A stretch of 37,230 bases of DNA. It comes from Azospirillum brasilense (GTDB lineage: Bacteria; Pseudomonadota; Alphaproteobacteria; Rickettsiales; UBA3002). The translations under genes were made by a program, and so were the position numbers. The notes under the pieces are model-generated. The model saw only the letters and a list, made by a program, of their open reading frames with translations, was not told the origin of the DNA and did not search any database. The stretch covers positions 1-37,230 of the forward strand of contig QFOX01000012.1 in the NCBI GenBank assembly GCA_003241645.1, read 5' to 3'. Shown one piece after another: positions 7,243-15,750 of the stretch (position 1 is the stretch's first letter; every line of letters begins with the position of its first letter).

Positions 7243-8814
7243 TTAGGATGCTTTTTCAAATTCTACAATTTCAATCAGTTCATCGTGCTCGCTCACGCGA
7301 TATGTGCGGCCTTCGCGCGGGCAGGTGAAATCATCGCCCAGCCGTTCGCCGGCATGGCTCACCCAGCCGATCTGGCGGGCGGGGTTGCCGACCATGAGTG
7401 CGTGGGCTTTTACGGGTTTGGTGACTACCGCGCCCGCGCCGATAAGGCAATATTCGCCGAGGCTGTTACCGCACACGATGGTGGCGTTCGCCCCGATGGT
7501 GGCCGCACGGCCCACGCGCGTTGGCAAATACTCGTCCTTGCGTTCCACTTCGGCGCGCGGGTTGTTCACGTTGGTGAAGACGCAGCTGGGGCCGCAGAAT
7601 ACGCCATCTTCCAGCACCACGCCTTTGTACAGGCTTACATTGTTCTGGATCTTGCAGCGGTCGCCTACGGTCACATCCGGCCCGATCATCACGTTCTGCG
7701 ATACTACGCAGTCACGCCCCATTTTCGTGCCTTTCAGCAGATGGGTAAAATGCCAAATTTTCGTTCCCGCGCCGATCTCACAACCGGCATCCACCACGGC
7801 GGTGTCGTGAATGAAAACGCCCTCGTGCGATGCTTGATTCAGTTTCACAGGCGCTCCTGTCTTCATGGATTGTTCAGCCCCTTCCAGCACTTGCAGCACA
7901 CGAATGCCCTCGGCCGCATCGGTGCGCGGGGCGCTGCTGGCGGCGATGCTATCAAGGAAATGCTGGCATTCGGTCTTCAGCGGCTCGCCGGCTTCCAGCG
8001 GCACATGCTGCACCTCGGCCTTCACCGGGTTGGGCATGGTGCCATTCCATTCGATACGGTGCGGGTAGAGCGCCAGTTTTTGCTCCAGCGGCAGGCTATC
8101 GTCGAACACGGCCATCATTTTCTCGCCCACCACCACAAGCTTCTGTTCCTTGGTGGGGTGTAGCCAGCTCACGAACACATGGCCTTTCGCGCCATCGTCG
8201 AAGGTGAATTGCGTGGTCACCACATCCGGGATGCCGGGGGTGAGGTTTGCCGTGCCCTGGGCGCTCACGCTCACGGGTGCTTTGCCGAACAGGCCAAGCA
8301 CCATGGAAATATCGTGCGGGGCGAAGCTCCACAGCACATTTTCTTCCACGCGCAATTTGCCGAGGTTCAGGCGGTTGGAATACACATAGGTCAGTTTGCC
8401 GAATTCCCCGGCCTCGACCATCGCCTTGAGCTTCAGGTAGGCGGGGTGGTATTGCAGCAGGTGGCCAACCATGACCACGCGTTGTTTCTCGGCACCCAGC
8501 GCTTGCAGCGCCCGTGCATCCGCCACCGTCATGGCGAGGGGTTTTTCCACGAACACATGCTTGCCTGCGTTCAGGCATTGGGTGGCCAGTGCTGCATGCT
8601 GCGCCGCGGGGGCGGCGATGACCACACCGGTGATGCTGGTATCGCCCAGAATTTCCTCGACCGACTTTACGGGTACGTTGTGAAGGTTGCTTTGCGCCTG
8701 TGCATTCGGCGCGTGCGCATCAGCGACGGCGGCAAGCGCGCCGAGTTCTGCCATGTTGCGCACCAGGTTCTTGCCCCAGTATCCGCAGCCGATCACTGCA
8801 ATGGTTCTGCTCAT
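7243..8814 (-). CDS. Fused UDP-sugar 3-dehydrogenase and N-acetyltransferase (WbpB-WbpD)
   Basis: A 523-residue two-domain enzyme. Residues 1 to about 315 form a Gfo/Idh/MocA NAD-dependent oxidoreductase: the Rossmann motif is IAVIGCGYWGKN, the family EKP motif is FVEKPLAM, and HLLQYHP is a substrate stretch. This matches WbpB, which oxidises C3 of UDP-GlcNAcA. From about residue 325 (HEGVFIHDTAVVDAGCEIG) a left-handed beta-helix acetyltransferase follows, with hexapeptide repeats and the FTNVNNPRAEV loop of WbpD, which acetylates the 3-amino group. Start: the frame opens upstream, but ATG 8814 places the dinucleotide fold at the N-terminus. The two activities are usually separate genes flanking WbpE. 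Both active-site regions look intact. Confidence 0.9.
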   Translation of the reverse strand: MSRTIAVIGCGYWGKNLVRNMAELGALAAVADAHAPNAQAQSNLHNVPVKSVEEILGDTSITGVVIAAPAAQHAALATQCLNAGKHVFVEKPLAMTVADARALQALGAEKQRVVMVGHLLQYHPAYLKLKAMVEAGEFGKLTYVYSNRLNLGKLRVEENVLWSFAPHDISMVLGLFGKAPVSVSAQGTANLTPGIPDVVTTQFTFDDGAKGHVFVSWLHPTKEQKLVVVGEKMMAVFDDSLPLEQKLALYPHRIEWNGTMPNPVKAEVQHVPLEAGEPLKTECQHFLDSIAASSAPRTDAAEGIRVLQVLEGAEQSMKTGAPVKLNQASHEGVFIHDTAVVDAGCEIGAGTKIWHFTHLLKGTKMGRDCVVSQNVMIGPDVTVGDRCKIQNNVSLYKGVVLEDGVFCGPSCVFTNVNNPRAEVERKDEYLPTRVGRAATIGANATIVCGNSLGEYCLIGAGAVVTKPVKAHALMVGNPARQIGWVSHAGERLGDDFTCPREGRTYRVSEHDELIEIVEFEKAS

Positions 8815-8895
8815 GAACGAATCCCCAAAAATCGGGTGGATTACTAGGCCCTGCATGCGCTATGTGCAACGGAAATCATAAGCGTTTCCGGTATT

Positions 8896-9615
8896 ATGCA
8901 CATGAATCCATTATTGCCCACGGCCGAGCAGATCGAAGCACGCATTCTCTACCGCGATGCGTGCATGCTGGTGATCGACAAGCCCGCCGGCATTGCGGTG
9001 CATGTGACGGCCCATGACAAAGTGGCGCTGGACCAGTGTTTCCACCACCTGCAATTCGGCCTGCCGCGCCCGCCCGCGCTGGCTCACCGGCTGGATCGGG
9101 GCACCAGCGGCTGCCTGGTGCTTGGGCGCCACCGCAAGGCGCTGGATCGCCTTGGGAAAATGTTCAAGAACCAGCGCATCGAGAAAACCTATCTGGCAGT
9201 GGCCATTGGCCGCCCGGCGGAAGAGGTGGGCGTGATTTCCGCCCCCATCCTCAAGACCGGCGAGGGCAGCAAATGGAAACTGCAGCTGGACCCTGCCGGG
9301 CAGGAAGCCGTGACCCATTACCGCGTGCTGGCCAGCGCTAGCGGCCTTAGCCTGCTGGAGCTTTCGCCAAAAACCGGCCGCACGCACCAGCTGCGCCTGC
9401 ATTGCGCGTTTGCGCTGGGCACGCCGATCGTGGGTGACCCATTCTATGGGCCGCAGGAGGGGGAATACAGTGCTGCTTCCATGCCCATGCTGCTTCACGC
9501 GCAGAAAATTACGATCCCGTATTACGCCAATAAACCGCCCATTGAGTGCGCGGCGCCCATGCCTTCGCAAATGCAGCATTTTATTGAGGAAAAGCACCTT
9601 TCCCCAACATATTAG
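8896..9615 (+). CDS. RluA-family RNA pseudouridine synthase
   Basis: Pseudouridine synthase of 239 residues that isomerises uridines in rRNA or tRNA. The catalytic motif is HRLDRGTSG with Asp67, preceded by LVIDKPAGIAVH and followed by KTYLAVAIG and LLELSPKTGRTHQLRLH (the typical C-terminal signature). There is no N-terminal S4 domain, so it is the short RluA/RluC-like form; the modified position cannot be told. ATG 8896 is followed by a second ATG at 8902 that is an equally possible start; neither has a strong ribosome site. It lies among the glycan genes but is a housekeeping RNA enzyme, divergent from wbpB-wbpD with an 81-base shared upstream region. Confidence 0.88.
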   Translation: MHMNPLLPTAEQIEARILYRDACMLVIDKPAGIAVHVTAHDKVALDQCFHHLQFGLPRPPALAHRLDRGTSGCLVLGRHRKALDRLGKMFKNQRIEKTYLAVAIGRPAEEVGVISAPILKTGEGSKWKLQLDPAGQEAVTHYRVLASASGLSLLELSPKTGRTHQLRLHCAFALGTPIVGDPFYGPQEGEYSAASMPMLLHAQKITIPYYANKPPIECAAPMPSQMQHFIEEKHLSPTY

Positions 9616-9622
9616 AAACCGG

Positions 9623-9651
9623 TTGTGGGGGCGTGGCCGCTCCGCTATAGC
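9623..9651 (+). promoter_or_regulatory. Candidate sigma-70 promoter of the glycosyltransferase operon
   Basis: TTGTGG (9623-9628), a 17-base spacer and TATAGC (9646-9651), 36 bases before the GT2 start codon. It would drive the tight run GT2, flippase, amidotransferase and unknown exported protein (9688-15750). By-eye consensus match only. Confidence 0.4.
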
Positions 9652-9687
9652 TGCGCCCAATAACCACAAGAATAAAGATACACGTTT

Positions 9688-10692
9688 ATGTACCGCCAGA
9701 AGAAGATCAGCATCGTTGTACCTGCCTACAACGAAGAAACCCAAATCACCCGCGTGATCGACACCGCGCCCGATTTCGTGGACCACATCGTTATCATCAA
9801 CGATCTCAGCAAAGACAAAACGTCGGACGTGGTGAAGGCCCATCCGCTCTACGGTTCGGGCCGACTGGTGCTGCTGGAACATGCAGTGAACCAAGGGGTG
9901 GGCGGGGCGATCGCCACCGGCTACGAATGGAGCCGCGACAATGGCGTGGACATCGCCGTGGTGATGGCCGGTGACGGCCAGATGAACCCGGCGGATATGC
10001 CCGCGATCATGGACCCCATCGTCGAAGGCAAGGCCGATTACACCAAGGGGAACCGGCTGGTGACGGGCGACGCTTTCAAGAAGATCCCGAAGATTCGTTT
10101 CTTTGGCAATTCCATGCTCTCGCTGCTCACCAAAATTGCTTCGGGCTATTGGCATGTGGCCGATTCGCAAACGGGCTATACCGGCATCAACGCGCGCATG
10201 CTGCGCGCCATCGACTGGCAGAAAATGTACAAGCGCTACGGCCAGCCGAACGACCTGCTGGTGCGCCTGAACGTGGAAGGCGCGCGCGTGGTGGATGTGC
10301 CCGTGGAGCCGGTCTATGGCGTGGGCGAAAAATCCGGCATCAAGGTGCGCAAGGTCATCTTCACCATTGGCGGCTTGCTGCTGCGCCTGTTCTTCTGGCG
10401 CCTGAAAGAAAAATACATCATCCGCAATTTCCACCCGCTGGTGTTCTTCTACACCTTCGGCATGATGATGGTGGCGCTCAGCCTGTTGCTCACCTTCCGG
10501 CTTTTCTGCCTGTGGTGGGATCAGGGGCAGATCCCCGAGATCACCTTCCTGACCTGGCTGTTCACCATTTCCATCGGTTTCAACTCGCTGACCTTCGCCA
10601 TGTGGTTCGACTACGAGGCGAACAAGCACCTGAACCCGCCGATGGAATCGCGCGACATCGTGCGCAAGCCGTTGGAAGCATCGGGCGCGTAG
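9688..10692 (+). CDS. Family 2 glycosyltransferase, membrane-associated
   Basis: Glycosyltransferase of 334 residues. The N-terminal GT-A domain starts ISIVVPAYNEE (residues 8-18) and has a VIINDLSKD box, AVNQGVGGAIATGYEW and the metal-binding MAGDGQMNP (DGQM variant of the DXD motif). The acceptor region shows DSQTGYTGI, close to the D-Q-TG motif of dolichyl-/polyprenyl-phosphate sugar synthases and related GT2 enzymes. Two membrane segments follow at about residues 250-270 and 285-310. It is followed one base later by the flippase gene, so it belongs to the glycan operon. It may add a sugar to the lipid-linked intermediate or make a polyprenyl-phosphate sugar that feeds the GT39-type enzyme at 15747-18212; the sequence does not decide. 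Confidence 0.85.
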   Translation: MYRQKKISIVVPAYNEETQITRVIDTAPDFVDHIVIINDLSKDKTSDVVKAHPLYGSGRLVLLEHAVNQGVGGAIATGYEWSRDNGVDIAVVMAGDGQMNPADMPAIMDPIVEGKADYTKGNRLVTGDAFKKIPKIRFFGNSMLSLLTKIASGYWHVADSQTGYTGINARMLRAIDWQKMYKRYGQPNDLLVRLNVEGARVVDVPVEPVYGVGEKSGIKVRKVIFTIGGLLLRLFFWRLKEKYIIRNFHPLVFFYTFGMMMVALSLLLTFRLFCLWWDQGQIPEITFLTWLFTISIGFNSLTFAMWFDYEANKHLNPPMESRDIVRKPLEASGA

Positions 10693-10693
10693 C

Positions 10694-12010
10694 ATGCGCG
10701 CAAAGCTGGCGCAGCTCCTGTCGCACAAGCTGAACCGCGACATCGCGTGGACGTTCGGCAGCTTTGCGGTGCTGGCGGCCAGCGGCATTCTCATGAACCT
10801 GCTCATTGCGGCCTTCCGCGACGCGGAATCGCTGGGCGTGTTCAACATTGCTTATGCGGTCTACCTCATCGGCTCGCAATTCGCCGTCATGGGCGTGCAT
10901 TACTCGGTGCTGCGCTACAGCGCCTACCACGCGGAGGACGCCACCACCCGTGGCACCATGCTCGGCAGCGCCATGCTGCTTTCATTGTTCATGGGGCTGT
11001 TCGCAGGTGCGGCGCTGTTTCTGGCGCAGCCGCTGTTCCAGCTGATCTTCGGCAGCGAAGCCATCGCCACCTCCATTCGCTACGCGGCGCTGGGCCTGCT
11101 GCTGTTCCCGCTGAATAAAGTGCTTATCTCCACCATCAACGGGTTGCGGCACATGCGCGCCTTTGCGGTGCTGCAAAGCCTGCGCTACCTGACGGTGCTG
11201 GTGGCCGTGGCCGTGGTGTGCCTGAGCGACGTGCCGTTCCACTTCGCGCCGCTGTCGTTCTTCGTGGCGGAGGTCATCACCAGCGTGGCGTCGCTGGCCT
11301 ACCTTGCCCGCGCGGGTGCGCTGTCGCAGCTTGGCGTGCAGCAATATTGGCTGAAGCATCATCTCAGCTTTGGCAGCAAAGCGGCCATAGGTGGCATCTT
11401 CCTTGATATGAATACGCGGCTGGACGTGCTTATTCTGGGCAGCATGCTGAGCGCGCGCGAGGTGGGTATTTACAGCTTCGCCGCCATGCTGGTGGATGGG
11501 GTGCAGCACATCCTCGCCATCATCCGGGTGAATTTCAACCCGGTGCTGGTCGCTGCCGTGCGCGACCATGACTGGCCGCAGGCCACCACGTTGCTGCGCC
11601 AATCGAAAAAATTCGTCACGCTCGGTGTGGCCGTGCTTTCGGCCTGCATTCTGCTCGGGTTCTGGGTCATCGTGAACTACGTCGTGCCCGAGAAGGGCTT
11701 TGCCGAGGCCACGGCCTCGCTACTCGTGCTGCTGGCTGGCTTCACGCTCATCGCCGGGTTCGCCCCGTTCGATAACCTGCTGATGGCCACAGGCCACCCG
11801 TTCTCGCAGACCGTCCAGACCACCAGTATCACGCTGGTGAACATCCTCTGCTGCCTCACGCTGGTGCCCAGCATGGGCATTCTGGGTGCGGCGCTTGGCA
11901 CGGCGCTCGGCTATGTGGCCGGGCTTGTCGTGCTGCTCCTTTTAAGCTACCGGCTTCTGGGCTGGAACATGCTCACCAACCAACCCCCAGCAATTAAGGC
12001 AACGGCATAG
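10694..12010 (+). CDS. wzx: Oligosaccharide flippase (Wzx-like, MATE/MOP superfamily)
   Basis: Integral membrane protein of 438 residues with about twelve hydrophobic segments spread over its length, arranged as in Wzx/RfbX polysaccharide transporters. Such proteins flip the polyprenyl-linked glycan from the cytoplasmic to the periplasmic side. The N-terminal region (FGSFAVLAASGILMNLLIA) and the central FGSKAAIGGIFLDMNTRLDVLILG segment are typical of the family. ATG 10694 begins one base after the GT2 stop, and the amidotransferase starts three bases after its end, so all three are one operon. No adjacent Wzy polymerase is visible. The assignment rests on topology and family resemblance, since Wzx proteins have weak sequence signatures. 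Confidence 0.85.
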   Translation: MRAKLAQLLSHKLNRDIAWTFGSFAVLAASGILMNLLIAAFRDAESLGVFNIAYAVYLIGSQFAVMGVHYSVLRYSAYHAEDATTRGTMLGSAMLLSLFMGLFAGAALFLAQPLFQLIFGSEAIATSIRYAALGLLLFPLNKVLISTINGLRHMRAFAVLQSLRYLTVLVAVAVVCLSDVPFHFAPLSFFVAEVITSVASLAYLARAGALSQLGVQQYWLKHHLSFGSKAAIGGIFLDMNTRLDVLILGSMLSAREVGIYSFAAMLVDGVQHILAIIRVNFNPVLVAAVRDHDWPQATTLLRQSKKFVTLGVAVLSACILLGFWVIVNYVVPEKGFAEATASLLVLLAGFTLIAGFAPFDNLLMATGHPFSQTVQTTSITLVNILCCLTLVPSMGILGAALGTALGYVAGLVVLLLLSYRLLGWNMLTNQPPAIKATA

Positions 12011-12013
12011 ACC

Positions 12014-13963
12014 ATGTGCGGTATTTTCGGCATCCATACCACGGCTTCCACCAGCATCACCACCCGTGCGCGTGAGGCGCTGCTGAAGAAGCTCTACGTG
12101 CTTTCTGAAAGCCGCGGTAAGGAATCTGCCGGGCTGCATGCGGTCGCGAGCGGCCTGCAGCGCACGCTGAAAAGCGCGGTCGCCGCGCACCGATTCATTC
12201 GTTCCAAGCCCTACCGCGCCCTGATGGCGGAATTGGCGGATGCCACGAGCGCCACGCTGATCGCGCATTCGCGGCTGGTCACCAATGGCTCTGCCGCCGA
12301 AGAACGCAACAACCAGCCGGTCAGCGTGGGCAACGTCACCATCGTGCATAACGGCATCATCGTGAATGACCGCGCTTTGTGGGACATGCACCCCAACCTG
12401 CAGCGCACCAGCGAGGTGGACACCGAAGTGGCCGCCGCCCTGCTGAACCAGCGGCTGGAGCAGGGCGGTTCGCCCATCGCGGCCATGCAGTATCTGTTCG
12501 GGAAAATGCAGGGCGCTGCCTCCATCGCGTGGGTGGCGAAGGGAAGCAATACCCTCAATTTCGGCACCAACACCGGCGATCTTTACGTGGCGTGCGACAC
12601 GCTGCGTAACCTCTGCCTGTTCGCGTCGGAGGACTATATCCTGCGCGAGGTGCTGCGCGAAGTGAATCCCGAGGCCGTCACATGGCCGGTCATTCGCTGG
12701 CTGAAACCCGGTGCACTGCTGAGCGTGGACCTTGCCACGCTGGCAGTGGAGGAGGGCGACGCCATGCTAAGCCAGCCGCGCCCGCCGCTGGATTTTCCAA
12801 TCCTGCTCAATCAACCGGCGGATGAGTCATTGCTGCGCTACAACGCCAAAAGCCTCGAAGCACTGAAACGCTGCAGCAAATGCGTGCTGCCGGAAACCTT
12901 CCCCTTCATTCATTTCGATGACCATGGCGTGTGCAATTACTGCCATGGCTACCAGCCGAAATACGCGGGCCGCACACCCGCGCAGGCGACCAGCGATTTC
13001 CTCGCCGCGATGGAGCAATACCGCCGCGCCGGTGGCCAGCCCGATGCGATCGTGCCGTTCTCCGGCGGGCGCGATTCGTGCTATGGCCTGCACCTCATCA
13101 AGAAAGAATTCGGCTTCACGCCCGTCACCTTCACGTATGACTGGGGCATGGTGACCGACCTTGCGCGCCGTAATATCGCGCGCATGTGCGGCCAGCTGGG
13201 CGTGCAGAATATCCTCGTGTCGGCCGACATCAAAACCAAGCGCGACAATATTCGCCGCAATGTTTCCGCATGGCTGAAAAAGCCGGACCTTGGCCTCGTG
13301 CCGCTGTTCATGGCGGGCGATAAGCATTTCTTCTCGGTCACCAACCAGTTGAAGCAACAAACCGGCATCAAGCTCGACCTGTGGTGCGCTAACCCGCTGG
13401 AGAACACCGACTTCAAATCCGGCTTCTGCGGGGTGGAGCCGGACTTCGCCAAGAAGCGCCTCGATTACCTGAGCATGACGCGCAAGCTGCGCATGATGGC
13501 GCATTACGGCAAAGCCTTCGCGCAGAACCCGCGCTACATCAACCCCTCGCTGCTGGACACGTTCGGCGCGTTCAAGGCCTATTACTTCGCGCCGCGCAAC
13601 GATTTCTACTTCATCTTCAACGACCTCATCTGGAACGAGAACGAGGTCAACGAAACCCTGCTGAACGAATATGGCTTCGAAACCTCGCCTGATTCGCCCA
13701 GCACCTGGCGCATTGGCGACGGCACCGCCCCGTTCTACAACTACATTTACGTGACCGCGAACGGCTTCTCGGAATTCGACACGTTCCGCTCCAACCAGAT
13801 CCGCGAAGGCCAGGTCGGCCGCGAAGAAGCCCTTCAGCATGTGCTGCGCGAGAACGCGCCGCGCGTGCCGTCGCTGCGCTGGTACTTAGAGACCGTGGGG
13901 CTGGATTTCAACGACACGATCCGCACCATCAACGCACTCGACACGCGCGGGCTGCACGCATGA
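12014..13963 (+). CDS. Class II glutaminase fused to WbpG-like N-acetyl sugar amidotransferase
   Basis: A 649-residue fusion. Residues 1 to about 230 are an N-terminal-nucleophile glutaminase of the GlmS/PurF type: MCGIFGI puts the nucleophile at Cys2, and ESRGKESAGLHA, AHSRLVTNG, NNQPV and VHNGIIVND follow. From about residue 283 comes a WbpG/PseA-type domain: a CSKC...CNYC putative zinc motif (residues 287-312), the ATP pyrophosphatase loop PFSGGRDSCYG (SGGRDS at about residue 349) and GVEPDF. WbpG-type enzymes turn an acetamido group of an amino-uronic acid into an acetamidino group and usually receive ammonia from separate HisH/HisF-like partners. Here the ammonia source appears built in. 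Next to WbpA/B/D/E, the likely target is a diacetamido-uronic acid. Confidence 0.85.
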   Translation: MCGIFGIHTTASTSITTRAREALLKKLYVLSESRGKESAGLHAVASGLQRTLKSAVAAHRFIRSKPYRALMAELADATSATLIAHSRLVTNGSAAEERNNQPVSVGNVTIVHNGIIVNDRALWDMHPNLQRTSEVDTEVAAALLNQRLEQGGSPIAAMQYLFGKMQGAASIAWVAKGSNTLNFGTNTGDLYVACDTLRNLCLFASEDYILREVLREVNPEAVTWPVIRWLKPGALLSVDLATLAVEEGDAMLSQPRPPLDFPILLNQPADESLLRYNAKSLEALKRCSKCVLPETFPFIHFDDHGVCNYCHGYQPKYAGRTPAQATSDFLAAMEQYRRAGGQPDAIVPFSGGRDSCYGLHLIKKEFGFTPVTFTYDWGMVTDLARRNIARMCGQLGVQNILVSADIKTKRDNIRRNVSAWLKKPDLGLVPLFMAGDKHFFSVTNQLKQQTGIKLDLWCANPLENTDFKSGFCGVEPDFAKKRLDYLSMTRKLRMMAHYGKAFAQNPRYINPSLLDTFGAFKAYYFAPRNDFYFIFNDLIWNENEVNETLLNEYGFETSPDSPSTWRIGDGTAPFYNYIYVTANGFSEFDTFRSNQIREGQVGREEALQHVLRENAPRVPSLRWYLETVGLDFNDTIRTINALDTRGLHA

Positions 13964-15750
13964 GCAAGCGCCTCGCCAGCCTCGGCCTGATTGTGCTGCT
14001 GGTGGCGGGGGCGGCATGGGTCTGGCAAGGGGAATCGCGCGCTCTTGCGCCCACCATCGTCACCGAATACCCGCCACTGCCCGAAGGCATCACGCTGCCG
14101 CACGAGCTGGCGGAGGCCGACGGCACGCGCCACATCGTGCTGCACGAGCAGGGCGACTGGCGGCTGACGCGCCACCACCCCAGCGGCTATGTGGATGTGT
14201 TCCACCGCGCCGCCGATGGCACATGGCAGCGCCTTAACCTCGCGCTTGGCTGGCGGCGCAGCCAGCTGCCGCTAAAAGCAGTGAATGGGGATGACGGCGC
14301 GCTCTACCTCGTGACGTATGACGTGGTGAGCAACATTCCCTCCGGCCGCAGCCTGAAGGTCACCCGCGAGGGGCTGGACCTTTACCGCATCACGCCCGAC
14401 AGCGCGGACGAGCCGACGCAACTGGCCGCAGGTCTGCCGCTTGGCGGGTTCGATGCGCGGCTGTTCGCGCAGCAACGTGGCGGCACGGTCACGCTCTGCG
14501 CGGGCCACCAATGCGTCGATGTAGCGGGCAATGGCGCAGTGACTCCATGGGCGCTGGAGGCCATGGCTGATCACGAGATCATCGAGCTGGTCTTTGCCGA
14601 TTCGGGCCATGCCTATGCGCTCACCCGGCTGGCCTATGACGACCGCACGCACGGCGCGCTGAAAGCACCCTACACCGAGTATTACCTCGCGCGGCTTAGT
14701 GCGGGTGCGGCAACGATTACGCGCATTGAGGGCGAGGGGATCCCCTGGGGCCTGGGCCTGCAGGGCGGCACGCCGCAGCTGCGCCTTGCCAAAACGCGCC
14801 GCGATGCGCAGGCCCTGCTGCGCTACGAGCTTGGCCTCATGCCCTTCGGCGGAGTCATGGATTTTGGCGCGAACAACCTTGAAGGCCGGCTGGCATGGAG
14901 CGCGGTCTATTACCTGAACGGGCTGCTCACCCTTGCGGGTGGTGAATTACCCGGCGGTGCGGCGGTGTTGCCCGGCCTGCGCCCACGGCTGGAGCGCGAG
15001 CTGGAGCGCATGGCCGAACTTTCCGCCACGGTCTACCCGAATTACCTCTCCAAGCGCTACAGCGTGGACCGCGAGCCGATGCGGGTCGCGCTGCATCTCG
15101 GGCGGGTGCTGCAACTCATCGGCCGGGCCGAGCGGCTGGGCATCACCAGCCCTGCCTTGCGCACCGCCAAGGCCGAGCTGACGGGGCAGTTGAAACGGCT
15201 CGACACCACGCTGGAGCAGGCGCGCGCCACCGATGCGGGCGGGCAATATCTGTTCTACCGCAAAGGCTTCCCCTTCTGGGCCGATGGCGCCAACGTGCCC
15301 TACAACTACGTGTCTGGTGTGGTGGCGGGGTTGCTGGAGGTCGATACGAAGAACCTGCGCCATGCCGCGCCGCCGATGCAGCCACTGCCCGGCCAGTGGC
15401 GCTACTGGTGGGGCGCCGCCGATGATGGCTGGAGTGAGGCTGACGGCATTTCCACCAACACCCCCAGCTATGCCGGCAACCAGAAAGCGCTGGCGCATAT
15501 CAGCTACCGCAGCATGGATGTGAGCGCCCTGCTATTGCTCGCGCAGGCGGGCGGTGCGCTGCCGAAAGGCTTCACGCCGCATGTGCAGGGCTTGGTGCGC
15601 GATGGCATGCTCTACCCGCTGGTGAACGAAGTGCTGGCGAAGCAGCAGGCCATCGCCCCGCTGTCCGACGCCGCCGTGGCGCGTTATGGCCGCGCCATTG
15701 CGCCGTGGGAGCTGCAGAATCAGGTCTGGGCGCTGGATGGGCTGGATTAG
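13960..15750 (+). CDS. Exported protein of unknown function in the glycan operon
   Basis: A 596-residue protein I do not recognise. A hydrophobic N-terminal segment (about residues 5-22, no obvious lipobox) suggests a signal peptide or membrane anchor, placing the rest in the periplasm. Residues 30-300 look beta-rich with short repeated strands. Residues 320-596 look helical, with conserved-looking patches TVYPNYLSKRYSVDREPMR, GFPFWADGANVPYNYVSG and STNTPSYAGNQKALAHISYR. This layout resembles glycan-acting (alpha/alpha)-toroid enzymes such as uronyl epimerases or lyases, but I cannot confirm that. Its ATG overlaps the stop of the amidotransferase (ATGA), so it is translationally coupled and probably acts on the same glycan. 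It converges with the GT39-type gene, their stops overlapping by four bases. Confidence 0.8.
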   Translation: MSKRLASLGLIVLLVAGAAWVWQGESRALAPTIVTEYPPLPEGITLPHELAEADGTRHIVLHEQGDWRLTRHHPSGYVDVFHRAADGTWQRLNLALGWRRSQLPLKAVNGDDGALYLVTYDVVSNIPSGRSLKVTREGLDLYRITPDSADEPTQLAAGLPLGGFDARLFAQQRGGTVTLCAGHQCVDVAGNGAVTPWALEAMADHEIIELVFADSGHAYALTRLAYDDRTHGALKAPYTEYYLARLSAGAATITRIEGEGIPWGLGLQGGTPQLRLAKTRRDAQALLRYELGLMPFGGVMDFGANNLEGRLAWSAVYYLNGLLTLAGGELPGGAAVLPGLRPRLERELERMAELSATVYPNYLSKRYSVDREPMRVALHLGRVLQLIGRAERLGITSPALRTAKAELTGQLKRLDTTLEQARATDAGGQYLFYRKGFPFWADGANVPYNYVSGVVAGLLEVDTKNLRHAAPPMQPLPGQWRYWWGAADDGWSEADGISTNTPSYAGNQKALAHISYRSMDVSALLLLAQAGGALPKGFTPHVQGLVRDGMLYPLVNEVLAKQQAIAPLSDAAVARYGRAIAPWELQNQVWALDGLD

